Assembly (NCBI GenBank): GCA_002315765.1
Contig: DCIE01000072.1
Coordinates: 1-64,000, forward strand
Source of the DNA: Ruminococcaceae bacterium UBA1734
GTDB lineage: Bacteria; Bacillota; Clostridia; Oscillospirales; Acutalibacteraceae
Length of the DNA stretch: 64,000 bases
Reading direction: 5' to 3'
Part shown: piece by piece, positions 25,669 to 33,865 of the stretch
How the letters are laid out: every line of letters begins with the position of its first letter
Position numbering within the stretch: the stretch's first letter is position 1
Position numbers and translations under genes: made by a program
The notes under the pieces: generated by a model
Database searches by the model: none
Told to the model about the DNA's origin: nothing
What the model saw: the letters and a program-made list of their open reading frames with translations, nothing else

Positions 25669-26208
25669 ATGAACACGAAAAAGCAAATAGTAAAAATATG
25701 CGTTTGCGCTATGCTTTCGGCCTTTTATGTAGGGCTTGATATTATTGCGGTAAGCGTTAGTGCCCCATTTGGTGGCACAATAAAAATTTCCATTAGCGGA
25801 CTTCCCGTAATAATCGCCGCTATGATTTTCGGTCCCATTTGGGGCGGTGCAGTAGGCTTTGTAGGTGCATTTTTAGGGCAACTAATCACATTCGGAATGG
25901 GTACAACCACCCTGCTTTGGGTTTTACCGGCAACTCTAAGAGGCATTATTATGGGCTTTCTCTTTATCTTGTTTAAATACAACCTAAAACCATATATTCT
26001 GTGCGTAGAAACCGTCATCAGTTCACTTATTGTTACGGCAGCAAATACTTTTGCGATGTATGTTGATGCTAAGGTTTATAAATATTCTTTTTTACTGTTT
26101 GGAATAGGTCTTGTGAACAGAATAGTTGTAGGTATAATTACTGCTGTTGCTTTTGCAATAATTCTTCCGATTATTTTGCCCTATATTAAAAAGATAATAA
26201 AGATATGA
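25669..26208 (+). CDS. folT: Folate ECF transporter S component FolT
   Basis: Six-helix substrate-binding (S) component of an energy-coupling-factor vitamin transporter, 179 aa. The N-terminus KICVCAMLSAFYVGLDIIAV and the internal GPIWGGAVGFVGAFLGQLI and LPATLRGIIMG segments are FolT-like. It relies on the shared EcfA/A'/T module, which is not in this window. Regulation by folate is shown by the upstream THF aptamer and SD hairpin. Confidence 0.9.
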   Translation: MNTKKQIVKICVCAMLSAFYVGLDIIAVSVSAPFGGTIKISISGLPVIIAAMIFGPIWGGAVGFVGAFLGQLITFGMGTTTLLWVLPATLRGIIMGFLFILFKYNLKPYILCVETVISSLIVTAANTFAMYVDAKVYKYSFLLFGIGLVNRIVVGIITAVAFAIILPIILPYIKKIIKI

Positions 26209-26209
26209 A

Positions 26210-26246
26210 ATCAGGAGGTATTCATTTTGGAATACCTCCTGATTTT
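26210..26246 (+). terminator. Terminator of folT
   Basis: 14-bp perfect stem (ATCAGGAGGTATTC with GAATACCTCCTGAT) followed by TTT, right after the folT stop codon. Confidence 0.8.
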
Positions 26247-26278
26247 ATATACGAAAATAATATTATTTACACCTTTTA

Positions 26279-26806
26279 TCAAGGCTCTACATCTATGTAT
26301 TTTGCTTTGTTTTTAAGTATCCTTTTATTTACTATTTTCTTTTTGTTGATTAAAAAAGGAAAAACAGTTACAAATAAAACACAAACAAATGAATAACATA
26401 CGGCCGATGAAAAGAAGCCCAACATATGAATTTTGCCCATGGTAAAATAATGAATACTCTTGAAATTAAAGAATAAATATGTGTAAATTTTGTTTAAGTG
26501 TGTATTTACATCACCGCTTGTAAACTTCAATGCCAAAGAAAAAGCCACTACAAAACCACAATATAAACACATAGGGACAAGGCTGTATAAATAATATTTT
26601 CCCTTTCCGGGAACCTTTATTCTAAAGTGAAACAGCCTTTTAAAAAGCAAAGCAAAGAATATCAAATTAACAACTATAATAATTGCCATAGCAATCTGGT
26701 ATTTTCTGTAGCGGACCATCAACTCGGTTGCCAAAACGGAAGGAATAATTCCGCCGAGAGCAATTTTAACCGTTCTGTCAATCAATAAGAATTTCTTAAT
26801 TTTCAT
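26279..26806 (-). CDS. Hypothetical membrane protein (4 TM)
   Basis: Membrane protein of 175 aa with about four hydrophobic helices (around AMAIIIVVNLIFFALLF, YLYSLVPMCLYCGFVVAFSL, FFSSAVCYSFVCVLFV) and basic ends. I do not recognise the family. It follows the dockerin-like gene by 12 nt on the same strand, and the dockerin-like gene follows the lipoprotein gene by 5 nt, so the three are probably one operon for a cell-surface function. The ATG at 26806 has AAGG about 10 nt upstream. Confidence 0.65.
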   Translation of the reverse strand: MKIKKFLLIDRTVKIALGGIIPSVLATELMVRYRKYQIAMAIIIVVNLIFFALLFKRLFHFRIKVPGKGKYYLYSLVPMCLYCGFVVAFSLALKFTSGDVNTHLNKIYTYLFFNFKSIHYFTMGKIHMLGFFSSAVCYSFVCVLFVTVFPFLINKKKIVNKRILKNKAKYIDVEP

Positions 26807-26821
26807 CAAATATAAACCTTC

Positions 26822-27301
26822 CTAAACAACAATATAATCGTTAATATTTTTAACCGCATAAATATGTCTTTCTATTCTGTAAATCGGAAAAGTATAACTC
26901 TTTCCCACTTTATAACCCGTTGAACCTATCATCCAGTATTTATATCCGTTTGGTAAATTCGGAAAAACAACTGTATTTGTGTATTGACGGACAATATTAA
27001 TTTCAGTGTTTGAATAGTAATCATCATAATAAATATCAACATACTTAATAGGCGAATACGATTTATTTAGTCCACACAAATGCATTTTAAGCGAAATAAA
27101 GTCCAGAATATTAAATTGCCCATCACCGTTACCGTCAAACCATAAATCATCGTGAGTGATTTTATCAATCAATGCATCTACCATTATAATAAGTTCGGAG
27201 GAATCCACCTCGATGTCATATGTCTCAGCGGCTGTGCAGGTGCTTAAAGGTACTAAAGCTATTAAAATCACGGAAATCAATAAACTGATAAATTTTTTCA
27301 T
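26822..27301 (-). CDS. Secreted protein with dockerin-like repeat
   Basis: Exported protein of 159 aa. Signal peptide KKFISLLISVILIALVPLS with cleavage near CTAA-ETY. Residues about 57-77 read FDGNGDGQFNILDFISLKM, a dockerin/EF-hand half (D-x-N-x-D-G, N, D). Only one Ca-binding half is convincing; the preceding segment SELIIMVDALIDKI could be a degenerate partner. The C-terminal ~80 residues, rich in Tyr and beta-prone, are unassigned. A cohesin partner is not in the window. Confidence 0.7.
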   Translation of the reverse strand: MKKFISLLISVILIALVPLSTCTAAETYDIEVDSSELIIMVDALIDKITHDDLWFDGNGDGQFNILDFISLKMHLCGLNKSYSPIKYVDIYYDDYYSNTEINIVRQYTNTVVFPNLPNGYKYWMIGSTGYKVGKSYTFPIYRIERHIYAVKNINDYIVV

Positions 27302-27306
27302 ATCCC

Positions 27307-27819
27307 CTATTCCAACTCTATATATTCGGTATCAAGACCGCTTCTTAAAAAGCTTGTAACATTAGAAACTGAATTATCTGAAGCATTACTCGATATGGTT
27401 GTTTTACTAATCTTTGAAGTGTTGTTATTCAAATTATTGCTTACAGTATTAGAACTGCTTTTGTCAGATGAAGAAACCTTTGATTTAGACGAACTTGCAA
27501 ACGAACAATCAGAATTTGATGTGCTCTTGCTTTCAGCATACTCGGTATTTTTATTGCTTGTTTGACTTGATTTTTTTGACTCGCTGCTGATATCAGTCTC
27601 GGTTTCATTGCCTTTATAAACAACCGAAGCGGTAACAGAGTCGGTGCTTACGACATTCAAGATGCTTGTATTAGTGTTTTGGACATCACTTTCAATAGTA
27701 TCTTGGGATGCTGTATTATTAAACGAAGTGTTGCTTTTTGTGCTGTTTACAGACTTTTTGCCGCAACCGCAAAGGACAACAAAAAAAACAAAACAGGTAA
27801 TAAGAACTTTGAAATTCAT
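27307..27819 (-). CDS. Ser/Thr/Asn-rich lipoprotein
   Basis: Lipoprotein of 170 aa. Signal peptide LITCFVFFVVLCGC with Cys of the lipobox near residue 18, followed by about 135 residues of low-complexity Ser, Asn, Thr and Lys, likely an extended, possibly glycosylated stalk, and a short hydrophobic/acidic end (SFLRSGLDTEYIELE). The ATG at 27819 has GGAAGTG 5 nt upstream. No catalytic domain. It is the first gene of the three-gene surface cluster. Confidence 0.7.
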   Translation of the reverse strand: MNFKVLITCFVFFVVLCGCGKKSVNSTKSNTSFNNTASQDTIESDVQNTNTSILNVVSTDSVTASVVYKGNETETDISSESKKSSQTSNKNTEYAESKSTSNSDCSFASSSKSKVSSSDKSSSNTVSNNLNNNTSKISKTTISSNASDNSVSNVTSFLRSGLDTEYIELE

Positions 27820-27939
27820 GGCCACACTTCCAATATTTGCATTTTTTATCATTATATCACTTTTTTTGATACTTTTCAATAGTCATAAATTAAGTTCTTT
27901 ACAAAACGAAAAAATATTACAATCTTTCTTATGGAAGGA

Positions 27940-27968
27940 TTGACATATTATAGTGAAATTCGTATAAT
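27940..27968 (+). promoter_or_regulatory. Promoter of the glycosyltransferase gene
   Basis: TTGACA, 17 nt, TATAAT: full consensus, 72 nt before the ATG. Confidence 0.75.
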
Positions 27969-28040
27969 TTACATATACTAAAAGAAAATCAAAGGATTTG
28001 CTGACCGATTTTAAATAATTGTTGTCATTCATTATTCGTT

Positions 28041-29846
28041 ATGAAAAAAATAATAAAAATTCTTGAAAAAAACCGAAAACTAATACTGTTTCTCGTATTT
28101 GCCAAAAGTTTCATTTTAGGCGGTACAAAGGGTCTTAAAAGGAAAAAAGAAATACTGTTAGGCGGGAAAAAAATCTATATTCCCCCTACTCAAAAATTGT
28201 CGGAAAAACAGCGTGAATACCAAACAAATTATCCCTTTGTGAAAAACACAAAATTCTCTATTCTTGTACCTTTGTACAACACCCCGAAACAGGTTTTAAC
28301 CGAAACGATAAACTCGGTTTTGGAACAAACCTACGAAAATTTTGAGCTTTGCTTGGTAAACGGCAGCGATAGCGGATACGAATATATAGAAAAATACTGT
28401 ACCGAATTATCCGCTGAAGACGACAGAATAATTTATAAAAAGTTGCCGCAAAACAAAGGCATTTCCGAAAATACAAACGAATGTATCGGTATGTCAAGTG
28501 GTAACTATATTGCCCTTTTTGACCACGATGATTTGCTTCATCCTTCCGCATTATTTGAGTACGCAAAGGTTATTGAGGAACAAAATGCCGATTTTATATA
28601 CTGCGATGAGGACAAGTTTGCGAAAATAGGCAAGTTTTTCGACCCGTATTTCAAACCGGATTTTGCCATTGACAATTTAAGAGCAAACAACTATATTTGC
28701 CATTTTACGGTTTTTAAAAAGTCCTTACTCCACAAAGTCGGAGGTTTCAGAAAAGAGTTTGACGGAAGCCAAGACCACGATATTATTTTGAGGCTTACCG
28801 AAAAAGCCGAAAAAATCGTTCATATTCCAAAAATTCTTTACCGCTGGAGAGTTAGCAACAATTCTGTGGCAAAAAACCCAAATGCCAAAACCTATACTTC
28901 CGATGCAGGAATAAGGGCTGTAAATCAACATTTTTCAAGACTCAACATTAATGCTTTTGCCGAAAGTTCAAAAAATCACCCCAATTTTTACAGGATAAAA
29001 TACAAAATAGAAGGAAATCCTCTTGTTTCTATTCTAATTCCAAACTACAATCACATTAAAGAACTATCCCGTTGCATTAATTCCATTATCCAAAAAACCA
29101 CCTATAAAAACTACGAAATAGTAATTATCGAAAACAACAGTAATAAAAAAACCTTCGACTACTACGAAACCTTAAAATCATACCCCAATATCAAAATTGT
29201 CATATACAATCCTCCCACTAAGGATTTTAATTATTCGGCAATTAATAATTACGGAATAAAATTTACAAGCGGTGAGCATATCATTCTTCTTAACAACGAT
29301 GTGGAAGTTATCACCCCTGATTGGATTGAAGAAATGCTTATGTTTTCCTGCCGTAATGATATCGGCGGTGTCGGCGCTATGCTTTACTACCCTAACGATA
29401 CCATTCAACACGCCGGAGTTATTTTAGGTGTCGGCGGTGTTGCAGGTCATGCTTTTAAATACTTTCCCCGTGGATTTGACGGTAATTTCGGCAGAACTAT
29501 CATTCAACAAAACTATTCGGCGGTTACTGCGGCTTGTATGATGATAAAAAAGTCGGTTTTTGAAGAAATCGGTGGATTTAACGAGGATTTAAAAGTTGCT
29601 TTTAACGATGTCGACCTATGTATGCGTATTAGGAAAGCGGGTTATTTAATCGCTTTTACTCCCTACTGCGAATTATACCACTATGAATCCATTTCAAGAG
29701 GTTCCGAAAACACTCCCGAAAAAGAAAAAAGATTTAATAACGAGATTAAAACTTTTTGCACCCTCTGGTCGAAAGAATTAGAAAAAGGAGACCCCTACTA
29801 CAACGAAAATCTAACCTTAGAAAGGGAAGATTTCGGATATAGATAA
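28041..29846 (+). CDS. Two-domain family 2 glycosyltransferase
   Basis: Cytoplasmic protein of 601 aa with two GT-A (GT2) domains. Domain 1 starts at FSILVPLYNTPKQVL near residue 72 with the metal site DHDDLLHP near 159; domain 2 starts at VSILIPNYNHIKEL near 328 with NNDVEVITPDW near 418 and a GGFNEDLKVAFNDVDL acceptor-side block. This layout is typical of polysaccharide or rhamnan/teichoic-acid synthesis enzymes of the WsaE/RfbF kind. No other polysaccharide genes are adjacent, so the product is unknown. There is no good SD before 28041, so the start is only the first in-frame ATG. Confidence 0.85.
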   Translation: MKKIIKILEKNRKLILFLVFAKSFILGGTKGLKRKKEILLGGKKIYIPPTQKLSEKQREYQTNYPFVKNTKFSILVPLYNTPKQVLTETINSVLEQTYENFELCLVNGSDSGYEYIEKYCTELSAEDDRIIYKKLPQNKGISENTNECIGMSSGNYIALFDHDDLLHPSALFEYAKVIEEQNADFIYCDEDKFAKIGKFFDPYFKPDFAIDNLRANNYICHFTVFKKSLLHKVGGFRKEFDGSQDHDIILRLTEKAEKIVHIPKILYRWRVSNNSVAKNPNAKTYTSDAGIRAVNQHFSRLNINAFAESSKNHPNFYRIKYKIEGNPLVSILIPNYNHIKELSRCINSIIQKTTYKNYEIVIIENNSNKKTFDYYETLKSYPNIKIVIYNPPTKDFNYSAINNYGIKFTSGEHIILLNNDVEVITPDWIEEMLMFSCRNDIGGVGAMLYYPNDTIQHAGVILGVGGVAGHAFKYFPRGFDGNFGRTIIQQNYSAVTAACMMIKKSVFEEIGGFNEDLKVAFNDVDLCMRIRKAGYLIAFTPYCELYHYESISRGSENTPEKEKRFNNEIKTFCTLWSKELEKGDPYYNENLTLEREDFGYR

Positions 29847-29851
29847 AATTA

Positions 29852-29875
29852 CGGCGAAGGATTTTTCCTTCGCCG
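29852..29875. terminator. Bidirectional terminator between convergent genes
   Basis: Perfect 10-bp stem CGGCGAAGGA/TCCTTCGCCG with a 4-nt T loop; A/T-rich flanks on both sides serve the convergent glycosyltransferase and PPC-repeat genes. Confidence 0.8.
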
Positions 29876-29881
29876 ATTATT

Positions 29882-31690
29882 TTATTTGGCTTTAATATAT
29901 TTTGTGCTCCAAGCACCGTAATAATACTTTTTACCGACTTTTTTGTAGGCTCTTACACGGAAATAATATCTCTTGCCCTTTGTAAGGTTGTTTTTTGTTG
30001 CCGTTAGTTTTTTTGTTACGGTTACTTTTTTGTATCCGCTGTTCTTTTTTGTAGAATAATACAGCTCGTAGCCTGATACTCCGCCAAGCTTTTTCCAAGA
30101 GCAAACCACCTTTTTGCCCGAAGCTTTCAAAGAAAGTGTTGTGCTTCCCGGCAAAACTTTGAACTGCAAAATTTTAGTTCCGGTGAAATTACCCTTAAAC
30201 TTAATGGTAACATTATGTACACCTATTCTATTTCTTGTTTTTGACTGGGTAACGGTGTAATTGCTTTTAGCGATTTTTTTACCTTTGCTATCCAAAACCG
30301 TTACGCAGGGCGTTTTCAATTTTCCGTCATATATGTATGTGGTTTTAGAAAGTTTAATGGTCTTGGGATAATAATATGTTTTTACGATTGATTTTTTATG
30401 TCCGCAATATTTACAGGTATTTACTATACCGCCGTTATTCTTCAATGTTGCTTTAGTTAGAACATTTTTATAGGAATGGGTTTTATGAGATATTTTTATA
30501 TCGTAATAACAATTTTTCGGTGCCTTGTTTTCGTTTTTGTTCTTTGCCTCAACCTTTATATAAATCACACCGTTATTTGAAAACACATTGGATATGACGG
30601 TATCTTCTTTCGCATAAACCGAGGCGAGTTTGGTTTTTAAGTCAGAACCGTAAACCGTTATTTTCCATCCTGTACCGACTTTATCAACGGCGGTGGATTT
30701 ATTGATTTTAAAGGAAATACTGTTTATACAACTTGAATTTATTTTATACCAATCAATATCATCACAAAACTGCAAAGCACCGGTGTATGACTTGTCATAT
30801 TTAACGGTATTAGCCAATGAAATAACGCCATTAGTCTCGCTTTCAAAATAGATGTCTGACATTTCGGTAATTTTTATGTCGTAATCACAAAAATCAGGCG
30901 AAAAACCGGAGATTTTGTTATAGGCTTCGATTTTAATCAAAAACTCTCCCACAAAGGGTAACTTATATGATGAACATTTTGAGGTAACATTTTTATATTC
31001 AAAAATCGGAGTTGAGCTGTTATTTTTATAGAGTGAAATATTAAAACCGTCATTTATGGTTTCGATATCACTTTTGTTATTTATATTGAAGTTTACAACA
31101 AAATAATCTTTAGTAGCTTTAAATTTATACCAATCGGTATCATCCGTACTTTGTAAAGCACCCGAATAACTGTATCCGACGGAAATGTTGTTTGCCGTAT
31201 TTGATTTGTCATTGCTTTCATTTTCGTAATATTTGTCGGTAAACTCCGTTATTTTTATATTATACGGACAAAATATAGGAGCATTTTGAGTTGAAGCCTT
31301 ATTACTTGCCTCTATCTTTATCAATATTTCCCCTGAGTATGGCAGTTTCGGAGAAATTCTATTTGCCGTAACTGACGACATTGAAAAGATTTTTGTATTA
31401 TCGGCTTTATATATACTGATATTCCATCCCAAGTTAATTGTATCAATATTTGTATCCTCGGTTAATGAAAATGCAAAAATAAAGTGTTTTTTATTTGTGT
31501 TGAACTTATACCAATTAATATCATTTTCGGAATACAAAAAATCTGTTGCTTCTTTGCTTAAAGTAATATCAGTCGCATTGTCGGAACTATTGTTTTCCGA
31601 CTCGCCAAATGACAATACATCAAAGGAAATAAAGCAAATAACAAGAATTACAAATAAAACCGAACCGAACTTTGTTGCCTTTTTGAACAT
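29882..31690 (-). CDS. Secreted PPC-repeat protein with Ig-like and Fn3 domains
   Basis: Exported protein of about 602 aa. Signal peptide (SVLFVILVICFISFDVLS) followed by three tandem PPC-like beta-sandwich repeats of about 115 residues, each with an Asn/Ser-rich lead, a (D)IDWYKF/DTDWYKF core and an ending YDIKI(T/S). Next comes a two-Cys segment (NTCKYCGHKKS) and an Ig-like module (YYPKTIKLSKTTYIYDG), common in Clostridia surface proteins, then a C-terminal Fn3 domain (VSGYELYYSTKK, YYFRVRAYKKV). No catalytic domain and no anchor; probably an adhesive or binding protein. The ATG at 31690 is preferred; its SD (AAGGA) lies about 12 nt upstream inside a long stem. Confidence 0.8.
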   Translation of the reverse strand: MFKKATKFGSVLFVILVICFISFDVLSFGESENNSSDNATDITLSKEATDFLYSENDINWYKFNTNKKHFIFAFSLTEDTNIDTINLGWNISIYKADNTKIFSMSSVTANRISPKLPYSGEILIKIEASNKASTQNAPIFCPYNIKITEFTDKYYENESNDKSNTANNISVGYSYSGALQSTDDTDWYKFKATKDYFVVNFNINNKSDIETINDGFNISLYKNNSSTPIFEYKNVTSKCSSYKLPFVGEFLIKIEAYNKISGFSPDFCDYDIKITEMSDIYFESETNGVISLANTVKYDKSYTGALQFCDDIDWYKINSSCINSISFKINKSTAVDKVGTGWKITVYGSDLKTKLASVYAKEDTVISNVFSNNGVIYIKVEAKNKNENKAPKNCYYDIKISHKTHSYKNVLTKATLKNNGGIVNTCKYCGHKKSIVKTYYYPKTIKLSKTTYIYDGKLKTPCVTVLDSKGKKIAKSNYTVTQSKTRNRIGVHNVTIKFKGNFTGTKILQFKVLPGSTTLSLKASGKKVVCSWKKLGGVSGYELYYSTKKNSGYKKVTVTKKLTATKNNLTKGKRYYFRVRAYKKVGKKYYYGAWSTKYIKAK

Positions 31691-31693
31691 AAT

Positions 31694-31756
31694 TATGACC
31701 ATTCCTTACCGCTTTCGCTTTTAGGCACAAAATGACCAACGAAAGGGATGGTCATA
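31694..31756 (-). promoter_or_regulatory. Long inverted repeat covering the SD of the PPC-repeat gene
   Basis: Arms 31694-31707 and 31743-31756 pair over 13 of 14 positions and enclose about 35 nt. The arm nearest the gene contains AAGGA, the likely SD. A 14-codon frame (31721-31765, MAYYDHPFRWSFCA) runs through the other arm. Confidence 0.55.
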
Positions 31757-31771
31757 ATATGCCATGTTTTT

Positions 31772-31852
31772 CGGTTGCCTCGCAAGAGGCGAGAAAAACG
31801 GTGCGTTATATTTTTTAAGTTTGGAAGATTTATCTTTCAAACTTATACCTCG
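31772..31852. repeat. 81-nt structured element, copy B (unknown family)
   Basis: Second copy of the element at 296-376. The hairpin GCCTC-GCAA-GAGGC replaces GCCGT-AAAA-ACGGC of copy A. The block TTTGGAAGAT-TT-ATCTTTCAAA forms a 10-bp stem, with a pair that is G-U on the plus strand and A-C on the minus strand. It lies between a promoter candidate (31902-31930) and the SD hairpin of the PPC-repeat gene, so on the minus strand it is a leader element. The GNRA-type loop instead favours the plus strand. Confidence 0.6.
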
Positions 31853-31901
31853 TTAAAAATATAATAAAATTCCTTAACCCAAAAGCGCATTTTTCGACTT
31901 T

Positions 31902-31930
31902 ATTCTACCATAACATTAATAATAAGTAAA
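31902..31930 (-). promoter_or_regulatory. Candidate promoter of the PPC-repeat gene
   Basis: Minus strand TTTACT, 17 nt, TAGAAT; it would give a leader of about 205 nt containing element copy B and the SD hairpin. Confidence 0.4.
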
Positions 31931-31962
31931 TAAAAATACTGAATTTTAATTATTAATTATAT

Positions 31963-31999
31963 AAAAAATCCACAAGAGTTTTCATCCCCTTGTGGATTT
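31963..31999 (-). terminator. Terminator after the carbohydrate-binding pseudogene
   Basis: 11-bp stem (AAATCCACAAG with CTTGTGGATTT), then TTTTT on the minus strand. Confidence 0.8.
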
Positions 32000-32020
32000 A
32001 ATAACAGTTCCTTCTGCTTG

Positions 32021-33293
32021 TTAATATTTCTTTATTTTTACAACTATAATTCCGATTCCGAGAAGGATAATTGATATGCCTAACCAAATATAATTTGACA
32101 AATCAATTTCTTTATCTTTGGTTTGGTTTTCCGCCAAATCTCCCGTTTGCATTTTTTCGCCGTTGCTATTTGGCTTACCCTTATTATCCCTGTCGCCACC
32201 GCCAAAGCCGTTTTGATTTTGACCGTCATTTTCATTATTGTTCGTAATGTTATCATCAGAGGAACTACTATCCCCATTTGAATTTGACATATCGGGCGGC
32301 TGCATCATTCCGAAAGATGCGTCTGTTTGATTGCCGTTATTATTAAAGTCCGGAGGAGTTGGTCTTTCCTCATTACCGTCCGGCATCTGCGGAGTTGTAT
32401 TACTGTCATCGCCATCCGGTTTTTCAGGCGGAGTTGAGTTTTGGTTTTGATTAGGATTAAAACCGCCGTTGTTTTCCATTCCGCCTCCCATAGCACTGTC
32501 GGAAGAAGAATTATCTACCGATATTTCCGTTTTTGTATCTCCGATTTGAAGGATTACGGTATCACCAACCGAAATGTCAGGGCTACTTAGAATAATCGAT
32601 GTGAAGGAACAGGGAATTTCTTTTGAGATAATCTCTTCCCCATTTTTGTCCGATAAACTCAAGGTGTCGTTTGCATTACCCGAAACTGTTTGCATAATAA
32701 AGCCCTGCTTTGAATCAGTATCAGGACCTTCTGCCATTTGACTTGAGCCACAAGCAATAACATTTCCGCCCGAAATCGTGCATTTACCACCGTTTTCACT
32801 ACCGTAGTCCAAGGCATTATTTGTACCGCTTCCCACAAGGCTTATAAAAACATTTCCTCCGGTAATATTTATACTTCCGTTGGAGTCAAATCCATCGGCG
32901 TCTCTACCGTTTTCGTTAATAACGGTAACACTTCCGCCGCTTACCGTAATAAGGGAATTATTGCCGCTTCCGTTAGCATTCAAACCGTCATCACTTGAAG
33001 AAATGTTTACCGTACCTCCTGCTATAGGCAATATGCAGTATATCATTACTAAAATATGCACCGTTACCTGATATCTCTGCATCGGTCTTATTTAGAGTGA
33101 TTTTTGAAGCCTCACTTGTATCCCAATCGGCATTTAGGTCATTGGCGGTAAACATTTCGTTTGTACTTTCGTCTTCTTCGCGGTGAATGACGGTAATCCC
33201 CAACTTCTCACCAAACATAAAAAGCACTGTAATAACGAGTGTTATGGAGATGACAGCAATACAAATTTTATCAATATGTTTGCTTTTTGTCAT
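32021..33293 (-). pseudogene. Carbohydrate-binding surface protein, internal deletion and frameshift
   Basis: Two frames of one gene. The first 100 codons (start 33293, SD GGAGTG) give a TM helix and the known N-terminus (MTKSKHIDKICIAVISITL, then FTANDLNADWDTSEA and ISGNGAYF), after which the frame stops near 32991. The rest continues in another frame from about 33050: AGGTVNISSSDDGLNANGSG, GGSVTVINENGRDADGFDSN, then a Pro/Asn/Asp-rich stalk and a C-terminal TM helix. Relatives of this CotH/DUF4956-associated family carry some 150-200 further residues of beta-solenoid between these parts. A deletion that broke the frame explains both. Confidence 0.7.
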
Positions 33294-33305
33294 GTTCGCC
33301 ACTCC

Positions 33306-33833
33306 TTAACCCATATAATCGCCGTTGAAACTAACAAGCACTGCACTGTTTACACCTTCAAAATCGGATAATTTGTTAATGAAATCGGTGTTGTCATCTT
33401 TAAGACCTATTTCCATATTTACTTCAATAAGACCTTTTTGAGCAGATTTTGATTTAATTACCACTCTATCAACCTTTGAATTTATATAATTAAGCGCATA
33501 GTCTTCGCTTTGCTTATTTTCGCAGGAGAGAACAAGAATATACGGATTCTTATGGGGCTTTTTATTAACAAAGAAAAGAAGAACAAGACCGATAATAACA
33601 CTTCCGATAACTGCAAGTGGAATCATACCGGCAGCAAGAATGATACCTGCGGCAATGGACCAGAAAAGGAAAGCGATATCAAGAGGTTCTTTAATTGCGG
33701 TTCTGAAACGAACGATAGATAATGCGCCCACCATACCGAGAGAAAGAACCACATTTGATGTTACTGCCAAAATAACCTGGGATGTAATCATAGTAAGAGC
33801 TATTAAGGTTACGCCAAAGGAAGAAGAATACAT
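33306..33833 (-). CDS. DUF4956 membrane protein, N-terminally truncated
   Basis: DUF4956 family protein of 175 aa with about four TM helices (VTLIALTMITSQVILAV, SLGMVGALSIV, AFLFWSIAAGIILAAGM, AVIGSVIIGLVLLFF) and a C-terminal ferredoxin-like soluble domain. The in-frame codons before the ATG (FLSKKTYKGV) still match the family, which normally begins about 45-50 residues earlier with another TM helix. They run straight into the stop of the upstream RelQ-type gene. The N-terminus therefore appears lost by deletion. AAGGGTG just before the ATG may still allow translation. Usual partners (VTC polyphosphate polymerase domain protein, CotH) are absent. Confidence 0.7.
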   Translation of the reverse strand: MYSSSFGVTLIALTMITSQVILAVTSNVVLSLGMVGALSIVRFRTAIKEPLDIAFLFWSIAAGIILAAGMIPLAVIGSVIIGLVLLFFVNKKPHKNPYILVLSCENKQSEDYALNYINSKVDRVVIKSKSAQKGLIEVNMEIGLKDDNTDFINKLSDFEGVNSAVLVSFNGDYMG

Positions 33834-33865
33834 TACACCCTTATATGTTTTTTTACTTAAAAAAA

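Noticed and set aside
26205..26396. 63-aa plus-strand reading frame beginning at the end of folT
   Set aside because: It starts inside the folT terminator hairpin, has no promoter, and overlaps a convincing minus-strand membrane-protein gene.
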